A stretch of 64,000 nucleotides of DNA from Deltaproteobacteria bacterium (GTDB lineage Bacteria > Myxococcota_C > UBA6777), in assembly GCA_006226375.1 (NCBI GenBank), contig SBHC01000081.1, positions 496,001 through 560,000 on the forward strand, in the 5' to 3' direction. Positions 44,165 through 54,407 of this stretch are shown here, one piece after another; the stretch's first letter is position 1, and every line of letters begins with the position of its first letter. The position numbers and the translations under genes are program-made. The notes beneath the pieces are model-generated. The model was given only the letters and a program-made list of their open reading frames with translations, had not been told where the DNA came from and did not search any database.

Positions 44165-45415
44165 TTAGTCCCACTCTTCGGGGAGAAGGAAATGAGCCTG
44201 CTCTCCCCAAGGGCAATCAAAGGGATGCTGCTCTGGGTCCACAGTGAGAACCCAAAGCGTTGGTATGGAGGGGGCTTCCTCTGGATAAGGTCCGTACCCA
44301 TCCGTGAAGTACACGATGCCGTCCGGTCGATGTTGCCGGAGCATCTCGTCCGCAAACACAGGCCGTAGATCCGTGCCACCTCGCCCTTTCACAGCATTGA
44401 GCGTACCTTGAAACGGGTACACCCGCTGAACGACGACGTCACATTCCACGATTGTGATCGCGGCCAGTGCATGCAACAATTGAAGATGCCGTGCTATTTC
44501 CAAAAGTTCTTCGTACGAAACACTCGCTGATGTATCGATCGCGACCAAGAGATTCGGTTTGTCGCCGGAACCCGAAGCGTACACACGCCCTGGAACCACT
44601 CCAACCCGCTGGGGAAAGCGACGGTTGGGCCGGGAATACGTTCGTCGCGGTGCGCGCATCCTCGCCACAAACATCTGCAGAGCCGCTCGCCAGTCCACGA
44701 AGGTGATGGGCTCTTGCTCCACCTCCAACAGCTCTTCAAGCAACTCGCCCGGTTCACGGCCAGCAATCTTTACACCGTGCCGCTTGAGTTCGATGCACAA
44801 TTCGTCGCCCTGCGCCAACGCACGACGAATGACCCGCTGCACTGGCTTGTCCGATCGGTGGCTTTGGGCGGCCGAGGGTGCGTTGTCGTCGTAGTGAGGA
44901 AAACCCACTCCCCAAACGTGATGTGTGTCCACACACTGCTTCGCGTAGCCGGACAAAGGCTCACCGCGCTCCATCGCCTCACGAAGGATCTCATACCGCT
45001 CTCGGGTGCTTTGCCCAGGCAAGATCCCTTTGTCTGCAAACCGCTCAAGGGTCAACGGTTCCCCAGGCAACAGCTCGTTGATAAACTCGTTCGCAGAGAT
45101 CTCCATCGCAATCGTCATGATGTGAGTGTGCGCCACATTTCGTAACGCTGGACGAGTGAGGTGACCCAACACAACATGGTGAACTTCATGCAGCAGCACA
45201 CCTCGCAGGTATTGTGGCGACCGCATAAAGAAGTCTGTGTTGACATGCAGGAACAGCTGCCCTCTCTGGTACGACACCGCCATCACTTCCATGGTCGGAT
45301 CATGAAACGTCGCCATCTGGGACAGCACATAGGCATAGTGTGGGTATCGATGGAGGAACGACTGCTCCATGATAAACCCACGGAACCAATCCGCGATATC
45401 GTGACGTTCAGTCAT
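44165..45415 (-). CDS. VWA-like / putative metallopeptidase protein (DUF2201, COG3864 type)
   Basis: A 416-aa cytoplasmic protein. N-terminal domain with H76-E-V-H-H80 in LLHEVHHVVLGH, a zincin HExxH motif, within the putative metallopeptidase domain of DUF2201 proteins. C-terminal VWA-like domain starts at LLVAIDTSASVSYEE, where D-x-S-x-S would form a metal-ion adhesion site. Such proteins are paired with MoxR ATPases in a chaperone-like or complex-assembly role, as with RavA-ViaA. The gene follows the MoxR gene by two bases and is surely cotranscribed. Whether it has real protease activity is unknown. Confidence 0.85.
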   Translation of the reverse strand: MTERHDIADWFRGFIMEQSFLHRYPHYAYVLSQMATFHDPTMEVMAVSYQRGQLFLHVNTDFFMRSPQYLRGVLLHEVHHVVLGHLTRPALRNVAHTHIMTIAMEISANEFINELLPGEPLTLERFADKGILPGQSTRERYEILREAMERGEPLSGYAKQCVDTHHVWGVGFPHYDDNAPSAAQSHRSDKPVQRVIRRALAQGDELCIELKRHGVKIAGREPGELLEELLEVEQEPITFVDWRAALQMFVARMRAPRRTYSRPNRRFPQRVGVVPGRVYASGSGDKPNLLVAIDTSASVSYEELLEIARHLQLLHALAAITIVECDVVVQRVYPFQGTLNAVKGRGGTDLRPVFADEMLRQHRPDGIVYFTDGYGPYPEEAPSIPTLWVLTVDPEQHPFDCPWGEQAHFLLPEEWD

Positions 45416-45417
45416 CT

Positions 45418-46725
45418 CTAGCGAGGCGCGATCGGCTCAATGTTGAGCCTCTTGAGCGTCTTGACAAGGGGCATCGCATCTTCCCCAATCTCTCCAAGAA
45501 TCCAACCCAGAGATCGCTTGAATGTGTTCTTTCGACGCAGCTCGCTCAGGTTGGAGAGTTGCTCCAGATGTTGCGACAAGGAAGTTTGGCAGGACAACCA
45601 ACGATGCCGGTACGCAGCCGGCTCTCCCTTCCAACGCTGGAGCTTCTTCTGCACCGAGCTGCTCTTGTAGTTGCGAAGGAACCCCTCAAAGTCAAAGGAC
45701 AAACACAACGAAGACAACGGGTTGTACCCGAAGGCTTCTTGCAGCGTCTCCCGTGTATCCCCAGGCAACATCGCAAGGAAAGACTCGAACGCGTCCATGG
45801 AAAACAAGCCCTGTCCATGCAAAGCGCCCAGTTCAGGACCTTCCACAACAGACTTCACCCGCAAGCCCACTTGCTGCAAACGATCGGTCTTTCCCTCCTG
45901 TTGCCAGCCTTCCAGCGTGGCTTGCATCCCTTTGTCCTTGTCGAAGGACGCAAGCAGGCCATGCACATCAATGTCATCGTCAGGAGCAAGAAGTGACGAT
46001 TGGGCCAGGAGGATATCGATCCACAACGGCGGTAAGTACCCGCTCAACAGATCCCACAACAACAGCCGGTCGTGGATCTCTTCGGCAGAGAGCGCATGAA
46101 GAATGTCCGAGACATAGGTCCAAGAACGTGGCGGAACGGCCTCCAACATTCTCTCATGGGAGGTTGCAAGCTGCATAACCGCCGGGTGGATGTGATGAGA
46201 CCGAGCCCACTCCAGCCAACCTTCCCGATCGGCTCGAACCGTCAGGTGCAGGAACCTTGCACGCATCGCAGGGTCCAAAGGAGTCACCTGGTACTCCCCT
46301 TCCTCAGGGTTGATGGCAGCACAGGTCGACCAACCTTCCGGTAGCTTGTAATGATGAAGCGTTCTGGCCGTGAGCAGCTGCAACGCGGGCTGTTGAATGT
46401 ACCGCTCGGCTCGATTGAGTTCCTCCAGCATCAACAGCCCAGACCCTGACTGCGGCAAGATGCTTGGGGTCGCGTATGTAGTCCGACCGTCCTGAATCAC
46501 AGGGAGCCCAACCAGATCGGGTGGCTCCAGCAAGCTAAGGTCCAGCACGATGAAGTCGATGCCTAGATCCTTGGCGGCCTCGGCCAAGACCTCACTCTTG
46601 CCGATCCCCGTGGGGCCCTCAAGCAGCACAGGCCGACGGGCTTTGTAGGCCACCTTCAAAACAGCCTTAAGCCGCGGTCCAATGGGAATTTCTTTGTGCT
46701 TTGCAGATCCGGTTGTATCACTCAC
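45418..46725 (-). CDS. MoxR-family AAA+ ATPase
   Basis: A 435-aa ATPase. Walker A GPTGIGKS (37-44), Walker B LLMLEELNRAE (about 96-106), and sensor-region motifs typical of MoxR, with a helical C-terminal half. GTG start at 46725 with a modest GAGAGGA upstream. The partner VWA/HExxH protein is encoded two bases downstream. MoxR-VWA systems remodel or insert cofactors into substrate proteins; the substrate here is not evident, though the Mo-enzyme IorAB genes are encoded about 5 kb away. Confidence 0.88.
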   Translation of the reverse strand: MSDTTGSAKHKEIPIGPRLKAVLKVAYKARRPVLLEGPTGIGKSEVLAEAAKDLGIDFIVLDLSLLEPPDLVGLPVIQDGRTTYATPSILPQSGSGLLMLEELNRAERYIQQPALQLLTARTLHHYKLPEGWSTCAAINPEEGEYQVTPLDPAMRARFLHLTVRADREGWLEWARSHHIHPAVMQLATSHERMLEAVPPRSWTYVSDILHALSAEEIHDRLLLWDLLSGYLPPLWIDILLAQSSLLAPDDDIDVHGLLASFDKDKGMQATLEGWQQEGKTDRLQQVGLRVKSVVEGPELGALHGQGLFSMDAFESFLAMLPGDTRETLQEAFGYNPLSSLCLSFDFEGFLRNYKSSSVQKKLQRWKGEPAAYRHRWLSCQTSLSQHLEQLSNLSELRRKNTFKRSLGWILGEIGEDAMPLVKTLKRLNIEPIAPR

Positions 46726-46772
46726 GAAGATGCAATCCTCTCGATGGTCACGAACGTTTCGAGGGCCCGCCC

Positions 46773-47582
46773 TCAGGAAGGGGGGACACGGACGATGGTA
46801 TGAAACTCGCCATTCTCACCCAAGGCGTCAACACTTTCGGGTAGCCTCGCGATAAGGTCGCGGTCAAACGAGTCACCCACGGAGAAAAGAGAGGCACATT
46901 CCTCCGACGAGACCGACGATATCGCAAACGTCGCGCTCGACTGAAACAAATCATCCATCAGCTTGGGGTACGACACCTTCCACAGCGGGAAATACAACTC
47001 CTCTTCGGGAAAGCGTGCAGAGAACTGCTCTTCCCGCCAGCTTCGGATGTGCTCCAGATGAAGATCACCAAACACCAAGCGCGCTACAGGCGCCTGACGA
47101 CGGACCGTTCGAATCCCCAGCTCCACTCGATCGAGATATTCGTGTTCGGGGTACAAAGGAATGAGCACGATCGGCAAGTCCAAAGCCGCTGTCTGCTCAC
47201 GGATCGACGAAACGGGGATGTCTTGGTGTGCCACAATCTCTGAACGTCCGTCGAACGTTGTGCACAGCACAATGGGTCGGACAGCCTCTCGCTGCAACGA
47301 ACGCAGCGCCAGGTAGGAGTCCTTTCCACCACTCCAAAAGAGAAGATCACAGGACGACTCCGGCAGGGAGCCTACAATCCAAGGATCATGCTGCAACTCC
47401 AAACGCGAGGACTCCGCGACGTTGCTGTGCCCAAACGGACAATGACGACATCCACATCCACAACAACTCTCTCTCCGTTGAAGAGAAAGAGCTGTAAACA
47501 CACGGTATCCTGTTTTGGGGTCTGTGTAGTGCAGCGCCCCAGCCTCACAGGCTTCAGCATGAATTGTATGATAATCAGACAT
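46773..47582 (-). CDS. DUF5522-PP-loop ATPase fusion (Dph6-like)
   Basis: A 269-aa protein. Residues of about 1-55 match the small DUF5522 module (Y.DP.TG..VFTA, then a Cys cluster C40, C41, C43, C45, C48 with HCPFGH), likely a metal site. From about 78 a PP-loop ATP pyrophosphatase domain begins with S84-G-G-K-D-S89 and continues with a Dph6/diphthine-ammonia-ligase-like core (VLCTTFDG, LPIVLIPLYP, VFGDLHLEHIRSWRE). Such domains adenylate a carboxyl or carbonyl group. The exact substrate is unknown; bacteria lack diphthamide. ATG with GAGGAGGGG upstream. It is 47 bp from the MoxR start and on the same strand. Confidence 0.82.
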   Translation of the reverse strand: MSDYHTIHAEACEAGALHYTDPKTGYRVFTALSLQRRESCCGCGCRHCPFGHSNVAESSRLELQHDPWIVGSLPESSCDLLFWSGGKDSYLALRSLQREAVRPIVLCTTFDGRSEIVAHQDIPVSSIREQTAALDLPIVLIPLYPEHEYLDRVELGIRTVRRQAPVARLVFGDLHLEHIRSWREEQFSARFPEEELYFPLWKVSYPKLMDDLFQSSATFAISSVSSEECASLFSVGDSFDRDLIARLPESVDALGENGEFHTIVRVPPS

Positions 47583-47731
47583 TACGTCCCCTCCTCACTC
47601 CACATGAACTCGTGGAACACTCATACGCAAAACCGCCCACCCCTGCAAGTGAACGTTGCATGAGATAGCCAGAAAACGTACCAAAGGGTTCGGCTATTCC
47701 GAGAAGATGGAAACGAAGAGAGTTTCCAGAT

Positions 47732-50002
47732 TTAGGATTGGGAGATGCGCTTGGAGATCACGGCAGTGACGGCAGTCATGCCGATCACGGTGCGGAGGGA
47801 GCAGTTTCTGGGGAGAACATTCACGGGGTGGGCGAGACCAATCAGGATCGGCCCGACAACCTCCATACCTCCGAGATACTGCATCATCTGGTAGCTGATG
47901 TTTCCTGCGTCAAGGGAGGGGAAGATAAACACATTGGCCTCCTCCTTTAGCTCGCAGAAGGGATAATCTTCTTTGGCGCGTTCAGGGTCGAGCGCCACGT
48001 CCACTCGCATCTCCCCGTCAATCATAAGATCGGGGCGCATCTCCTTGACCAGAGCGGTGGCCTTCTCCACCTTGGCCGACTCTTCGTTTCGAGCGCTCCC
48101 AAAGTTGGAAAACGACAACATCGCAACCCGTGGCGTAATCCCAAGCTGCTTCACACGGTCTGCGGTAAGCACCGCAATGTGCGCAAGCGTGTGAGCGTCG
48201 GTTTGCATGTTGATGGTGGTGTCTGCAAAGAACCGGACCTTTCCGTTGCGGTCGAGCACCATGTACATACCACAAGCGCACTCCGCGTCCTCTGCTAGCC
48301 CCACAATACGCAAGGCCGGACGAATGGTTTCGGGGTAGGTGTAGCTCACACCGGAGACACAGCCATCGGCGTCTCCCTCCCGCACCATCATCATCGCGTA
48401 GTGGATACGCCCTTGCAGCTTTTGCACCGCACGATCTCTTGGAACGCCCCGACGTTCGCGCACCTCAGTGTAGGTGTCGACGTATCGCTCAGGGATGTTG
48501 GCCCGGTCAAACGGGTTGACGATGGTGTAGTCGGTCGGCGCCATTTGCAGACCGAGTTCCTGCATTTTGCTTTGGATCTCGTCCGGGTGCCCCAACAAAA
48601 TGGGATGCGCGATCCCTTCATCGACGATGACTTGTGTGGCGCGAAGGATCTTATCGTGATCCCCTTCAGGAAAAACAATCCGGACTCGCTCACCCGAGCG
48701 CGCCTGCATCATAAACCGTCGGACGGCTTCTCGTGTGGGGTGAACTCTCTTTTCAAGTTCGGCGCGATACGCGTCCATATCCGCAATCGGACGACGCGCC
48801 ACACCGCTCTTCATCGCAGCTTCCGCCACAGCCGAAGCCACACGATACAACACTCGGGAGTCAAAGGGCTTCGGGATAATGTACTCTCGACCAAACTGCA
48901 GACGGGTCGCGCCATAAGCTTGCAACACGTCGTCTGGAACGTCTTCTTTGGCAAGATCAGCGAGAGCCTGGGTCGCGGCGATCTTCATCTCTTCGTTGAT
49001 CTCGGTGGCTCGTACGTCCAAAGCACCGCGGAAGATGAACGGAAAACCCAGCACGTTGTTGATCTGGTTGGGGTAATCCGAACGACCCGTGGCCATAATC
49101 ACGTCGGGCCGGGTGTCCACTGCGACCTGGTATTCAATCTCTGGAACAGGGTTGGCCATCGCGAAGACGATGGGATTTTCGTTCATAGTCAGGAGCATCT
49201 CAGGCTTGAGAACGCCCGCCGCCGACACTCCCATAAAGATGTCGGCTCCATCCATCGCTTCCGCCAACGTCCGCTTCGGCGTATCTGCGGCCAGCTCATC
49301 CAGGTAGTTGTTGTCACCGCGGCCTTTGTACACCACGCCCTGGATGTCGGTGAGGATCAGGTTTTCCTTTTTCACCCCAAGGGACACGAAGTACTTGGCG
49401 CAAGCAAAGCCCGCTGCCCCCGCACCGGAGAAGACAACTTTCACCTCTTCGATGTTCTTGTTCACCAACTCCAACGCATTGAGCAGAGCTGAACCTGCGA
49501 TGATAGCTGTGCCGTGCTGATCATCGTGGAACACGGGGATGTCCATGGAGGCTTTGAGGCGTTCCTCTATCTCAAAGCACTCAGGCGCTTTGATGTCCTC
49601 CAGATTGATCCCGCCGAACGTGGGGCCCAGGACCCGAACGGTTTGAACAAACAAGTCGAGGTTTTGGGTGTCAAGTTCGATGTCGAACACATCAATGCCC
49701 GCGAACCGTTTGAACAGCATCCCCTTGCCTTCCATGACAGGCTTGCAGGCGAGCGGTCCAATGTTCCCCAGCCCCAGCACGGCGCTACCGTCGGAGATGA
49801 CGGCGACAAGGTTGCCTCGGGTAGTGTAGTCGAACACCTTGTCTGGATCGGCTGCGATCTCTTTGACAGGCTCGGCTACACCTGGCGCATAGGCCATCTC
49901 CAGTTCCACCTGGGTGGATACCGACTTGGAGGGAACAACCTCCAGCTTACCGGGTCGCCATTTGGCATGATATCGTAGGGCTTGTTGCTTCGTGACGCTC
50001 AT
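47732..50002 (-). CDS. maeB: NADP-dependent malic enzyme, MaeB type with PTA-like domain
   Basis: A 756-aa hybrid malic enzyme that oxidatively decarboxylates malate to pyruvate with NADP+, feeding NADPH and pyruvate pools. The N-terminal malic domain ([38 protein letters not shown]) is followed by a NAD(P)-binding domain ([16 protein letters not shown]). From about residue 430 comes a phosphotransacetylase-like domain, which in MaeB is regulatory and responds to acetyl-CoA. The ATG at 50002 has GGAAGGGAATTCG upstream; an upstream in-frame extension to 50089 has no ribosome binding site and is rejected. Length is typical for MaeB. Confidence 0.93.
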   Translation of the reverse strand: MSVTKQQALRYHAKWRPGKLEVVPSKSVSTQVELEMAYAPGVAEPVKEIAADPDKVFDYTTRGNLVAVISDGSAVLGLGNIGPLACKPVMEGKGMLFKRFAGIDVFDIELDTQNLDLFVQTVRVLGPTFGGINLEDIKAPECFEIEERLKASMDIPVFHDDQHGTAIIAGSALLNALELVNKNIEEVKVVFSGAGAAGFACAKYFVSLGVKKENLILTDIQGVVYKGRGDNNYLDELAADTPKRTLAEAMDGADIFMGVSAAGVLKPEMLLTMNENPIVFAMANPVPEIEYQVAVDTRPDVIMATGRSDYPNQINNVLGFPFIFRGALDVRATEINEEMKIAATQALADLAKEDVPDDVLQAYGATRLQFGREYIIPKPFDSRVLYRVASAVAEAAMKSGVARRPIADMDAYRAELEKRVHPTREAVRRFMMQARSGERVRIVFPEGDHDKILRATQVIVDEGIAHPILLGHPDEIQSKMQELGLQMAPTDYTIVNPFDRANIPERYVDTYTEVRERRGVPRDRAVQKLQGRIHYAMMMVREGDADGCVSGVSYTYPETIRPALRIVGLAEDAECACGMYMVLDRNGKVRFFADTTINMQTDAHTLAHIAVLTADRVKQLGITPRVAMLSFSNFGSARNEESAKVEKATALVKEMRPDLMIDGEMRVDVALDPERAKEDYPFCELKEEANVFIFPSLDAGNISYQMMQYLGGMEVVGPILIGLAHPVNVLPRNCSLRTVIGMTAVTAVISKRISQS

Positions 50003-50203
50003 CGAATTCCCTTCCCTCGTGGGTGATCGGTTCGTTGGTGGGATGGTACACGACACACCCAACCAATGCCACAAAATTGCCATTCCCATGCACCGTCACA
50101 CCATGGCAAACGACGCCCTGTTGGCTTCAAGATCAAGGAGATGTGAAGGAGGCGGCTCAAGCAAAAGGAAGAGAGGAGATGAATGAGGAGGGAGAGAGGA
50201 GGA

Positions 50204-51190
50204 TTATCGCTTTTCAGGCTTCTTCGCAGCCTTGCGTTTCGCGGGCTTCTTTGCAGCCTTGCGTTTCGCGGGCTTCTTTGCAGCCTTACGCTTGGCGGGC
50301 TTCTTGGAAGCCTTACGTTTCGCGGGAGCTTTGGACATCTTGGGAGAAGACTTCTTGCCAGAAGACGCCTTCTTCTTGGGCTTGGCAACACAAGTCACAA
50401 GACATTCTTTGTAGATGTTGGAAGACTTGTTGGGGCACTTTTTGACAGCCTTCTTTGCTTTGGCTTCACAAGCTTTGATCTTCTCTTGAATCGAGCCAAC
50501 ACAGGTCTTGAATTTGGCATCGCTCGACTTTTTGCAAGCCTTGAGCTTTTTGTTTTTGCCATACAAGCAACGCTCCATCGCCTTTGCAGAAGAAGCCGCG
50601 CAAGACTTGGTCTTTTTGCTGTGCTGCATATCGCAGTATTTGTCGGCTTTTTTGGCTTGGCCGGTGCACTTCTTGAAGATGTTGCTGTTGGCCACAACGC
50701 AGCTGTTGTAGCTAACGATGCACTTGGCTTTGGCCTTTTTGTTTTTCTTCGCCTTTTTGTTGCAGGCTTTGTACTGTTTGGAGCAGGTCGCTGCGCGCTT
50801 CTTTTTCACCTTCGCACAAGCGCCGTGTCGCTGTTTTTTGAGCAAGGCACAGTTCTTCTTCCGGGTAGCGGAAGCTTTCTTGCACTTGGCCGCGCTCTTT
50901 TTGGCAGCAGCCTTGCAGGAGGCAACAAGCTTTTTGCTCAGAGACTTCTTGGCTTGAGCCTGACAACCCTGAAGAATTTTCTTCCGAGCCGCATCACACG
51001 TGTTGGTGTGCTTGATTTTCATCGTTTTGCATTTGCTTTGCTCATACTTCAGCCGTTTTTGGCATGTTTGTAGAGCCGCACTGTAACCCAGACGACACTT
51101 GGTCACACACTTGGCGCTTATCGCGTTGGCTGTTCCAACCCAGGCAGGTAGTACAAGCAGAGCGGCAGCAAGAGCGAGCAGATTCTTCAT
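50204..51190 (-). CDS. Secreted Lys/Cys-rich protein with histone-like C-terminal repeats
   Basis: A 328-aa exported protein of unknown function. Signal peptide (MKNLLALAAALLVLPAWVGTA) with cleavage after ANA. The mature part is about a quarter Lys and has some two dozen Cys, mostly in pairs spaced 8-16 residues apart along apparently helical segments (AC...KK, CK.A..K). The last 60 residues are proline-alanine-lysine repeats, ending in three or four copies of KPAKRKAAK. ATG with AAGGAG eight bases upstream. Its basic tail resembles that of the Sel1-repeat protein 7 kb away. Binding to anionic surface polymer is an inference. Confidence 0.78.
   Translation of the reverse strand: MKNLLALAAALLVLPAWVGTANAISAKCVTKCRLGYSAALQTCQKRLKYEQSKCKTMKIKHTNTCDAARKKILQGCQAQAKKSLSKKLVASCKAAAKKSAAKCKKASATRKKNCALLKKQRHGACAKVKKKRAATCSKQYKACNKKAKKNKKAKAKCIVSYNSCVVANSNIFKKCTGQAKKADKYCDMQHSKKTKSCAASSAKAMERCLYGKNKKLKACKKSSDAKFKTCVGSIQEKIKACEAKAKKAVKKCPNKSSNIYKECLVTCVAKPKKKASSGKKSSPKMSKAPAKRKASKKPAKRKAAKKPAKRKAAKKPAKRKAAKKPEKR
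50205..50312 (-). repeat. 27-bp tandem repeat encoding KPAKRKAAK
   Basis: Near-identical 27-bp units (for example 50232-50258 and 50259-50285, then a diverged copy 50286-50312) encode the C-terminal 9-aa repeats of the Lys/Cys-rich secreted protein. Copy number could change by slippage. Confidence 0.8.
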
Positions 51191-51382
51191 TCCATAGACT
51201 CCTTAAGTGGCTCGGTTACGGGTTCTGGAAGAAAACAGGAACCAACGGATAGACTATTCCCAAAGTGGAGAAGGTTGTCAACGGATTCCAGACAAACCAC
51301 ACCCCTGTGGCTACCTGATTAGACGGCATGAATGGGATTCATATACAGAGTGGAAGAAAAAAAGCGGAAGAGAGGAGGAAGA

Positions 51383-53713
51383 TCAGACGAGTTTTTCAGC
51401 CAGGGGCAATTCGCGGAGTTTCTTGCCAGAAGCCTGATAGACGGCAGCTGCAATCGCTGGAGCCACGACCGGAACGCTGGGTTCACCAACACCTGACGGC
51501 TGGTGCGGAGCGCCGTTAATGATAATCACATCCACGTCAGGCATTTCGTTCATACGAACCATAGGATAATCGTGGAAGTTGCTCTGTTGGACCACACCAT
51601 CTTGAAGTGAGATCTTTCCGTAAAGCGCCGCCGACATGCCAAACACCACAGACCCTTCGATCTGATTTTTGACGGCGTCGGGGTGCACAGCAAGACCACA
51701 GTCCAAGCCGATCACCACGCGATGCAATCGAATCACGCCGTTCTCAACGCTGGCTTCGCAAGCCATAGCAGCGTGGGAGTCAAAACTGTAGTGATTGGCG
51801 AAGCCTTTTCCATGACCTTTGGGTAGAGCCTTATCCCAGCCAAAGCGCTCGCGCACTTTGTTCACCAAGGTGATCATACGCTCGGTGTTCTGGGGATATT
51901 GATCCTGGTAACGCACAGGCATCAGGCGGGGCTTCCCGAGAAGTTTCAGACGATACTCAATGGGGTCCATCTTTGCTCGTTCGGCCAGTTCATCCAGAAA
52001 GTTGTTGATGGCAAATCCCTGGAAGACATTGCATACACTGCGCAACCAGCCCACACGGACAGACGGAACGGTCTTGCCCACTTCCACCATGTAGTTGGGG
52101 ACCCGGTAGGGAAAGTTCAGCAATCCCATGTTGGTTTCGATCGGCGAGGCCGTGTCGTTGCCGGGCATCATGATGTTGAGGATGGTGGGATACACCGCCG
52201 AGTGACGCCACGACACAGGCATGCCTTTGTCGTCGACCACAGCCTTCACACGCTGCAAGCTCTCTGCGTGGTAGAAGCCGTGTTTGATTTCGTCTTCTCG
52301 GGTCCACTGGATCCGAACAGGCTTGCCCACTTTCTTCGACAACGCCGCGGCTTCCACAACAAAGTCAGGTTGGGACTTCCGACCAAAACCACCACCCAAC
52401 ATCGTGACGTGGAGCTTGATCTTCTCTGCCGGCATGTCGAGGAGTTTCGCAAGAACGCCCAAAGCACGCTGCGGATCCTGGGTCGGAGCCCACAGTTCAC
52501 AGCCGTCTTGGGTCACATTCGCGATGCAAGCGGGTGGCTCCATCGGAGCGTGAACCAGATACGGCGCAAAATAGGTGGCTTCGACAACCTGCTCAGGTTT
52601 AGCAGCCGCCTCAACGGAAGGAACACGGCCGTCAAAACGTTGAACGTCCTTCTTGCCTTCCAGAGCCTGTTCCAGCTCTTTGCGATACTCAGCAGCGGTG
52701 TCGAGTTTGAGGTCGCCAAAGTCCCAATCGACCTTGAGAGCCTTCACCCCTTGCATCGCTGCCCAGGTGTTCTCGGCAATGACTGCAACGGCCGCATTGT
52801 TTTGGGTGTAGTGGCCAAAACTGGGAAGCTCAAACACATCCAACACACCGCGGACTTCACGAACAGGAGCTGGGTCAAACGAACGAACCGTCGCTCCAGG
52901 AACAGGTGAACGCAAGGCACAAGCGTAAACCATACCGGGCAGGGTCACATCTGCGCCGTAGTTGGCTTGTCCCGTCACAATGTTGGGCGTGTCCAAGTTG
53001 CGATGGGGGCGACCAATGATCTTGAGCTCTTTTTCCGGCTTGAGCTTGGGATGAGACGGGAACGGAAACTGCTTCGCGTCCTCGCTCAACTCTTGGTAGG
53101 TCAGCGTTTTGTTGGTGCGAGAGTGTGTCACCACACCACCGTCGGCTTTGCACTCTGATGCGCTGACGTCCCAACGCTTGGCAGCAGCCAACTCCAACAA
53201 CTCACGGGTTCCTGCAGCAGCGGTCCGCAAGCGGGTGTAGAAGTTACGGACACTGGTCGAGCCGTCGGTGTTCTGGCTTCCGTATCGAGAGTCAGCGAGA
53301 CCTTGGACCACTTCAATGTCATCCAGGGTCACGCCCAATTCGTCGGCTAGAATCATCGGCAAGCCAGTGCGAACGCCCTGCCCCATCTCCGAACGGTGAC
53401 ACACCAACTTAATCTTGCCCGACGCGGGAATCACAATGAACACCGAGGGGTCAAAGTTCTTGTTGGCCATGTGGTGCATAATTTTGGGGAGGATGTGCCA
53501 GCGATTTTCGTACGCATAGCCCACACCCACCACCAAGCCGGCCGTGGTAATCCCTGCACCTGCCAGGAGGAAGTTACGACGTTTGATCTTGGGACCACCG
53601 CCACCCTTCTCTTCGGAGCTACTGGAAGCGACAGCCTCTGCTGTTTCCGTTGCAGTCTCTTCGGAGGTTGTGGTTTCTTCGACTTGATTTGTGGTTTCTT
53701 TTTCATTTGCCAT
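51383..53713 (-). CDS. Molybdopterin-binding oxidoreductase large subunit (IorB-like)
   Basis: A 776-aa xanthine-oxidase-family Mo subunit related to isoquinoline 1-oxidoreductase beta. An acidic Glu/Thr-rich 40-residue leader precedes a twin-arginine signal KRRNFLLAGAG (R45-R46), so the folded enzyme is probably exported with its small subunit. GGGFGRK near residue 440 contacts the cofactor and E744 in GVGEP is the expected catalytic glutamate. The reaction is hydroxylation of an aldehyde or N-heterocycle with water; substrate unknown. It lies two bases after the 2Fe-2S subunit gene. A cytochrome c is encoded divergently and is the likely electron acceptor. Confidence 0.9.
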   Translation of the reverse strand: MANEKETTNQVEETTTSEETATETAEAVASSSSEEKGGGGPKIKRRNFLLAGAGITTAGLVVGVGYAYENRWHILPKIMHHMANKNFDPSVFIVIPASGKIKLVCHRSEMGQGVRTGLPMILADELGVTLDDIEVVQGLADSRYGSQNTDGSTSVRNFYTRLRTAAAGTRELLELAAAKRWDVSASECKADGGVVTHSRTNKTLTYQELSEDAKQFPFPSHPKLKPEKELKIIGRPHRNLDTPNIVTGQANYGADVTLPGMVYACALRSPVPGATVRSFDPAPVREVRGVLDVFELPSFGHYTQNNAAVAVIAENTWAAMQGVKALKVDWDFGDLKLDTAAEYRKELEQALEGKKDVQRFDGRVPSVEAAAKPEQVVEATYFAPYLVHAPMEPPACIANVTQDGCELWAPTQDPQRALGVLAKLLDMPAEKIKLHVTMLGGGFGRKSQPDFVVEAAALSKKVGKPVRIQWTREDEIKHGFYHAESLQRVKAVVDDKGMPVSWRHSAVYPTILNIMMPGNDTASPIETNMGLLNFPYRVPNYMVEVGKTVPSVRVGWLRSVCNVFQGFAINNFLDELAERAKMDPIEYRLKLLGKPRLMPVRYQDQYPQNTERMITLVNKVRERFGWDKALPKGHGKGFANHYSFDSHAAMACEASVENGVIRLHRVVIGLDCGLAVHPDAVKNQIEGSVVFGMSAALYGKISLQDGVVQQSNFHDYPMVRMNEMPDVDVIIINGAPHQPSGVGEPSVPVVAPAIAAAVYQASGKKLRELPLAEKLV

Positions 53714-53715
53714 GA

Positions 53716-54192
53716 TTACTGTCCCCCTTTCCCGTTAGCCTTGGACGACTTCGCAGCCAGAAGAATGGCTTGCTCAATGCGTTGGTAGGTTCCACAACGA
53801 CAGATGTTGCCCGCCATGTGTTGGCGCACGTCGTCACGGGATGGTTCGGGGTTGTTGTGAAGCAATCCAGCGGCGTTCATGATTTGACCGGGCTGGCAGT
53901 AACCACACTGTGGAACATTCTTCGCAATCCAGGCCTTCTGAAGGGGATGGTCGCCTTTGTCGGAGAGTCCTTCGATGGTTGTGATCGACTTGTTCTCTGC
54001 GGCAGAAATCGGCGTAATGCAGGAACGGATGGCCTCTTTGCCGAGCAACACGGTGCAAGCACCACAGAGCCCTTTGCCACATCCAAATTTGGTTCCTGTC
54101 TTGTTAAGAATGTCTCGCAACACCCACAAGATGGGCATGTCGGGATCTGCATCGATCCGATGCACTTCATTGTTGATCGTAACGGTCAGCAT
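53716..54192 (-). CDS. 2Fe-2S subunit of the Mo oxidoreductase (IorA-like)
   Basis: A 158-aa small subunit with two 2Fe-2S clusters: plant-type ferredoxin ligands C38, C43, C46, C58 and the helical-domain ligands C96, C99, C131, C133 ([10 protein letters not shown] and CRCGTY). It passes electrons from the Mo centre to an acceptor. It has no signal of its own and probably rides with the Tat-bearing large subunit. ATG with GAAGGAG ten bases upstream; first gene of the two-gene operon. Confidence 0.93.
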   Translation of the reverse strand: MLTVTINNEVHRIDADPDMPILWVLRDILNKTGTKFGCGKGLCGACTVLLGKEAIRSCITPISAAENKSITTIEGLSDKGDHPLQKAWIAKNVPQCGYCQPGQIMNAAGLLHNNPEPSRDDVRQHMAGNICRCGTYQRIEQAILLAAKSSKANGKGGQ

Positions 54193-54407
54193 CCTACCGA
54201 TTCTCCTTCGTTTGGGTCCTGTCTACGAAACCACAGAATCTCTGCTGCGAGTACCCTAACATAACTCTGCAACAAAGTGGAACAGGTTCAAATCAACAGG
54301 GATTATGTTTCAGGCTTGTTGCCAACAAAGACTCCATGGTATCGTACGTTGAATTTTCTGATCCACCCTCTTGGGATTGTTAAAACCTACAGACAGAGAG
54401 GCACTCC

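Noticed and set aside
50003-50089. N-terminal extension of the malic enzyme
   Set aside because: The ATG at 50002 has a good ribosome binding site and starts the family's normal N-terminus.
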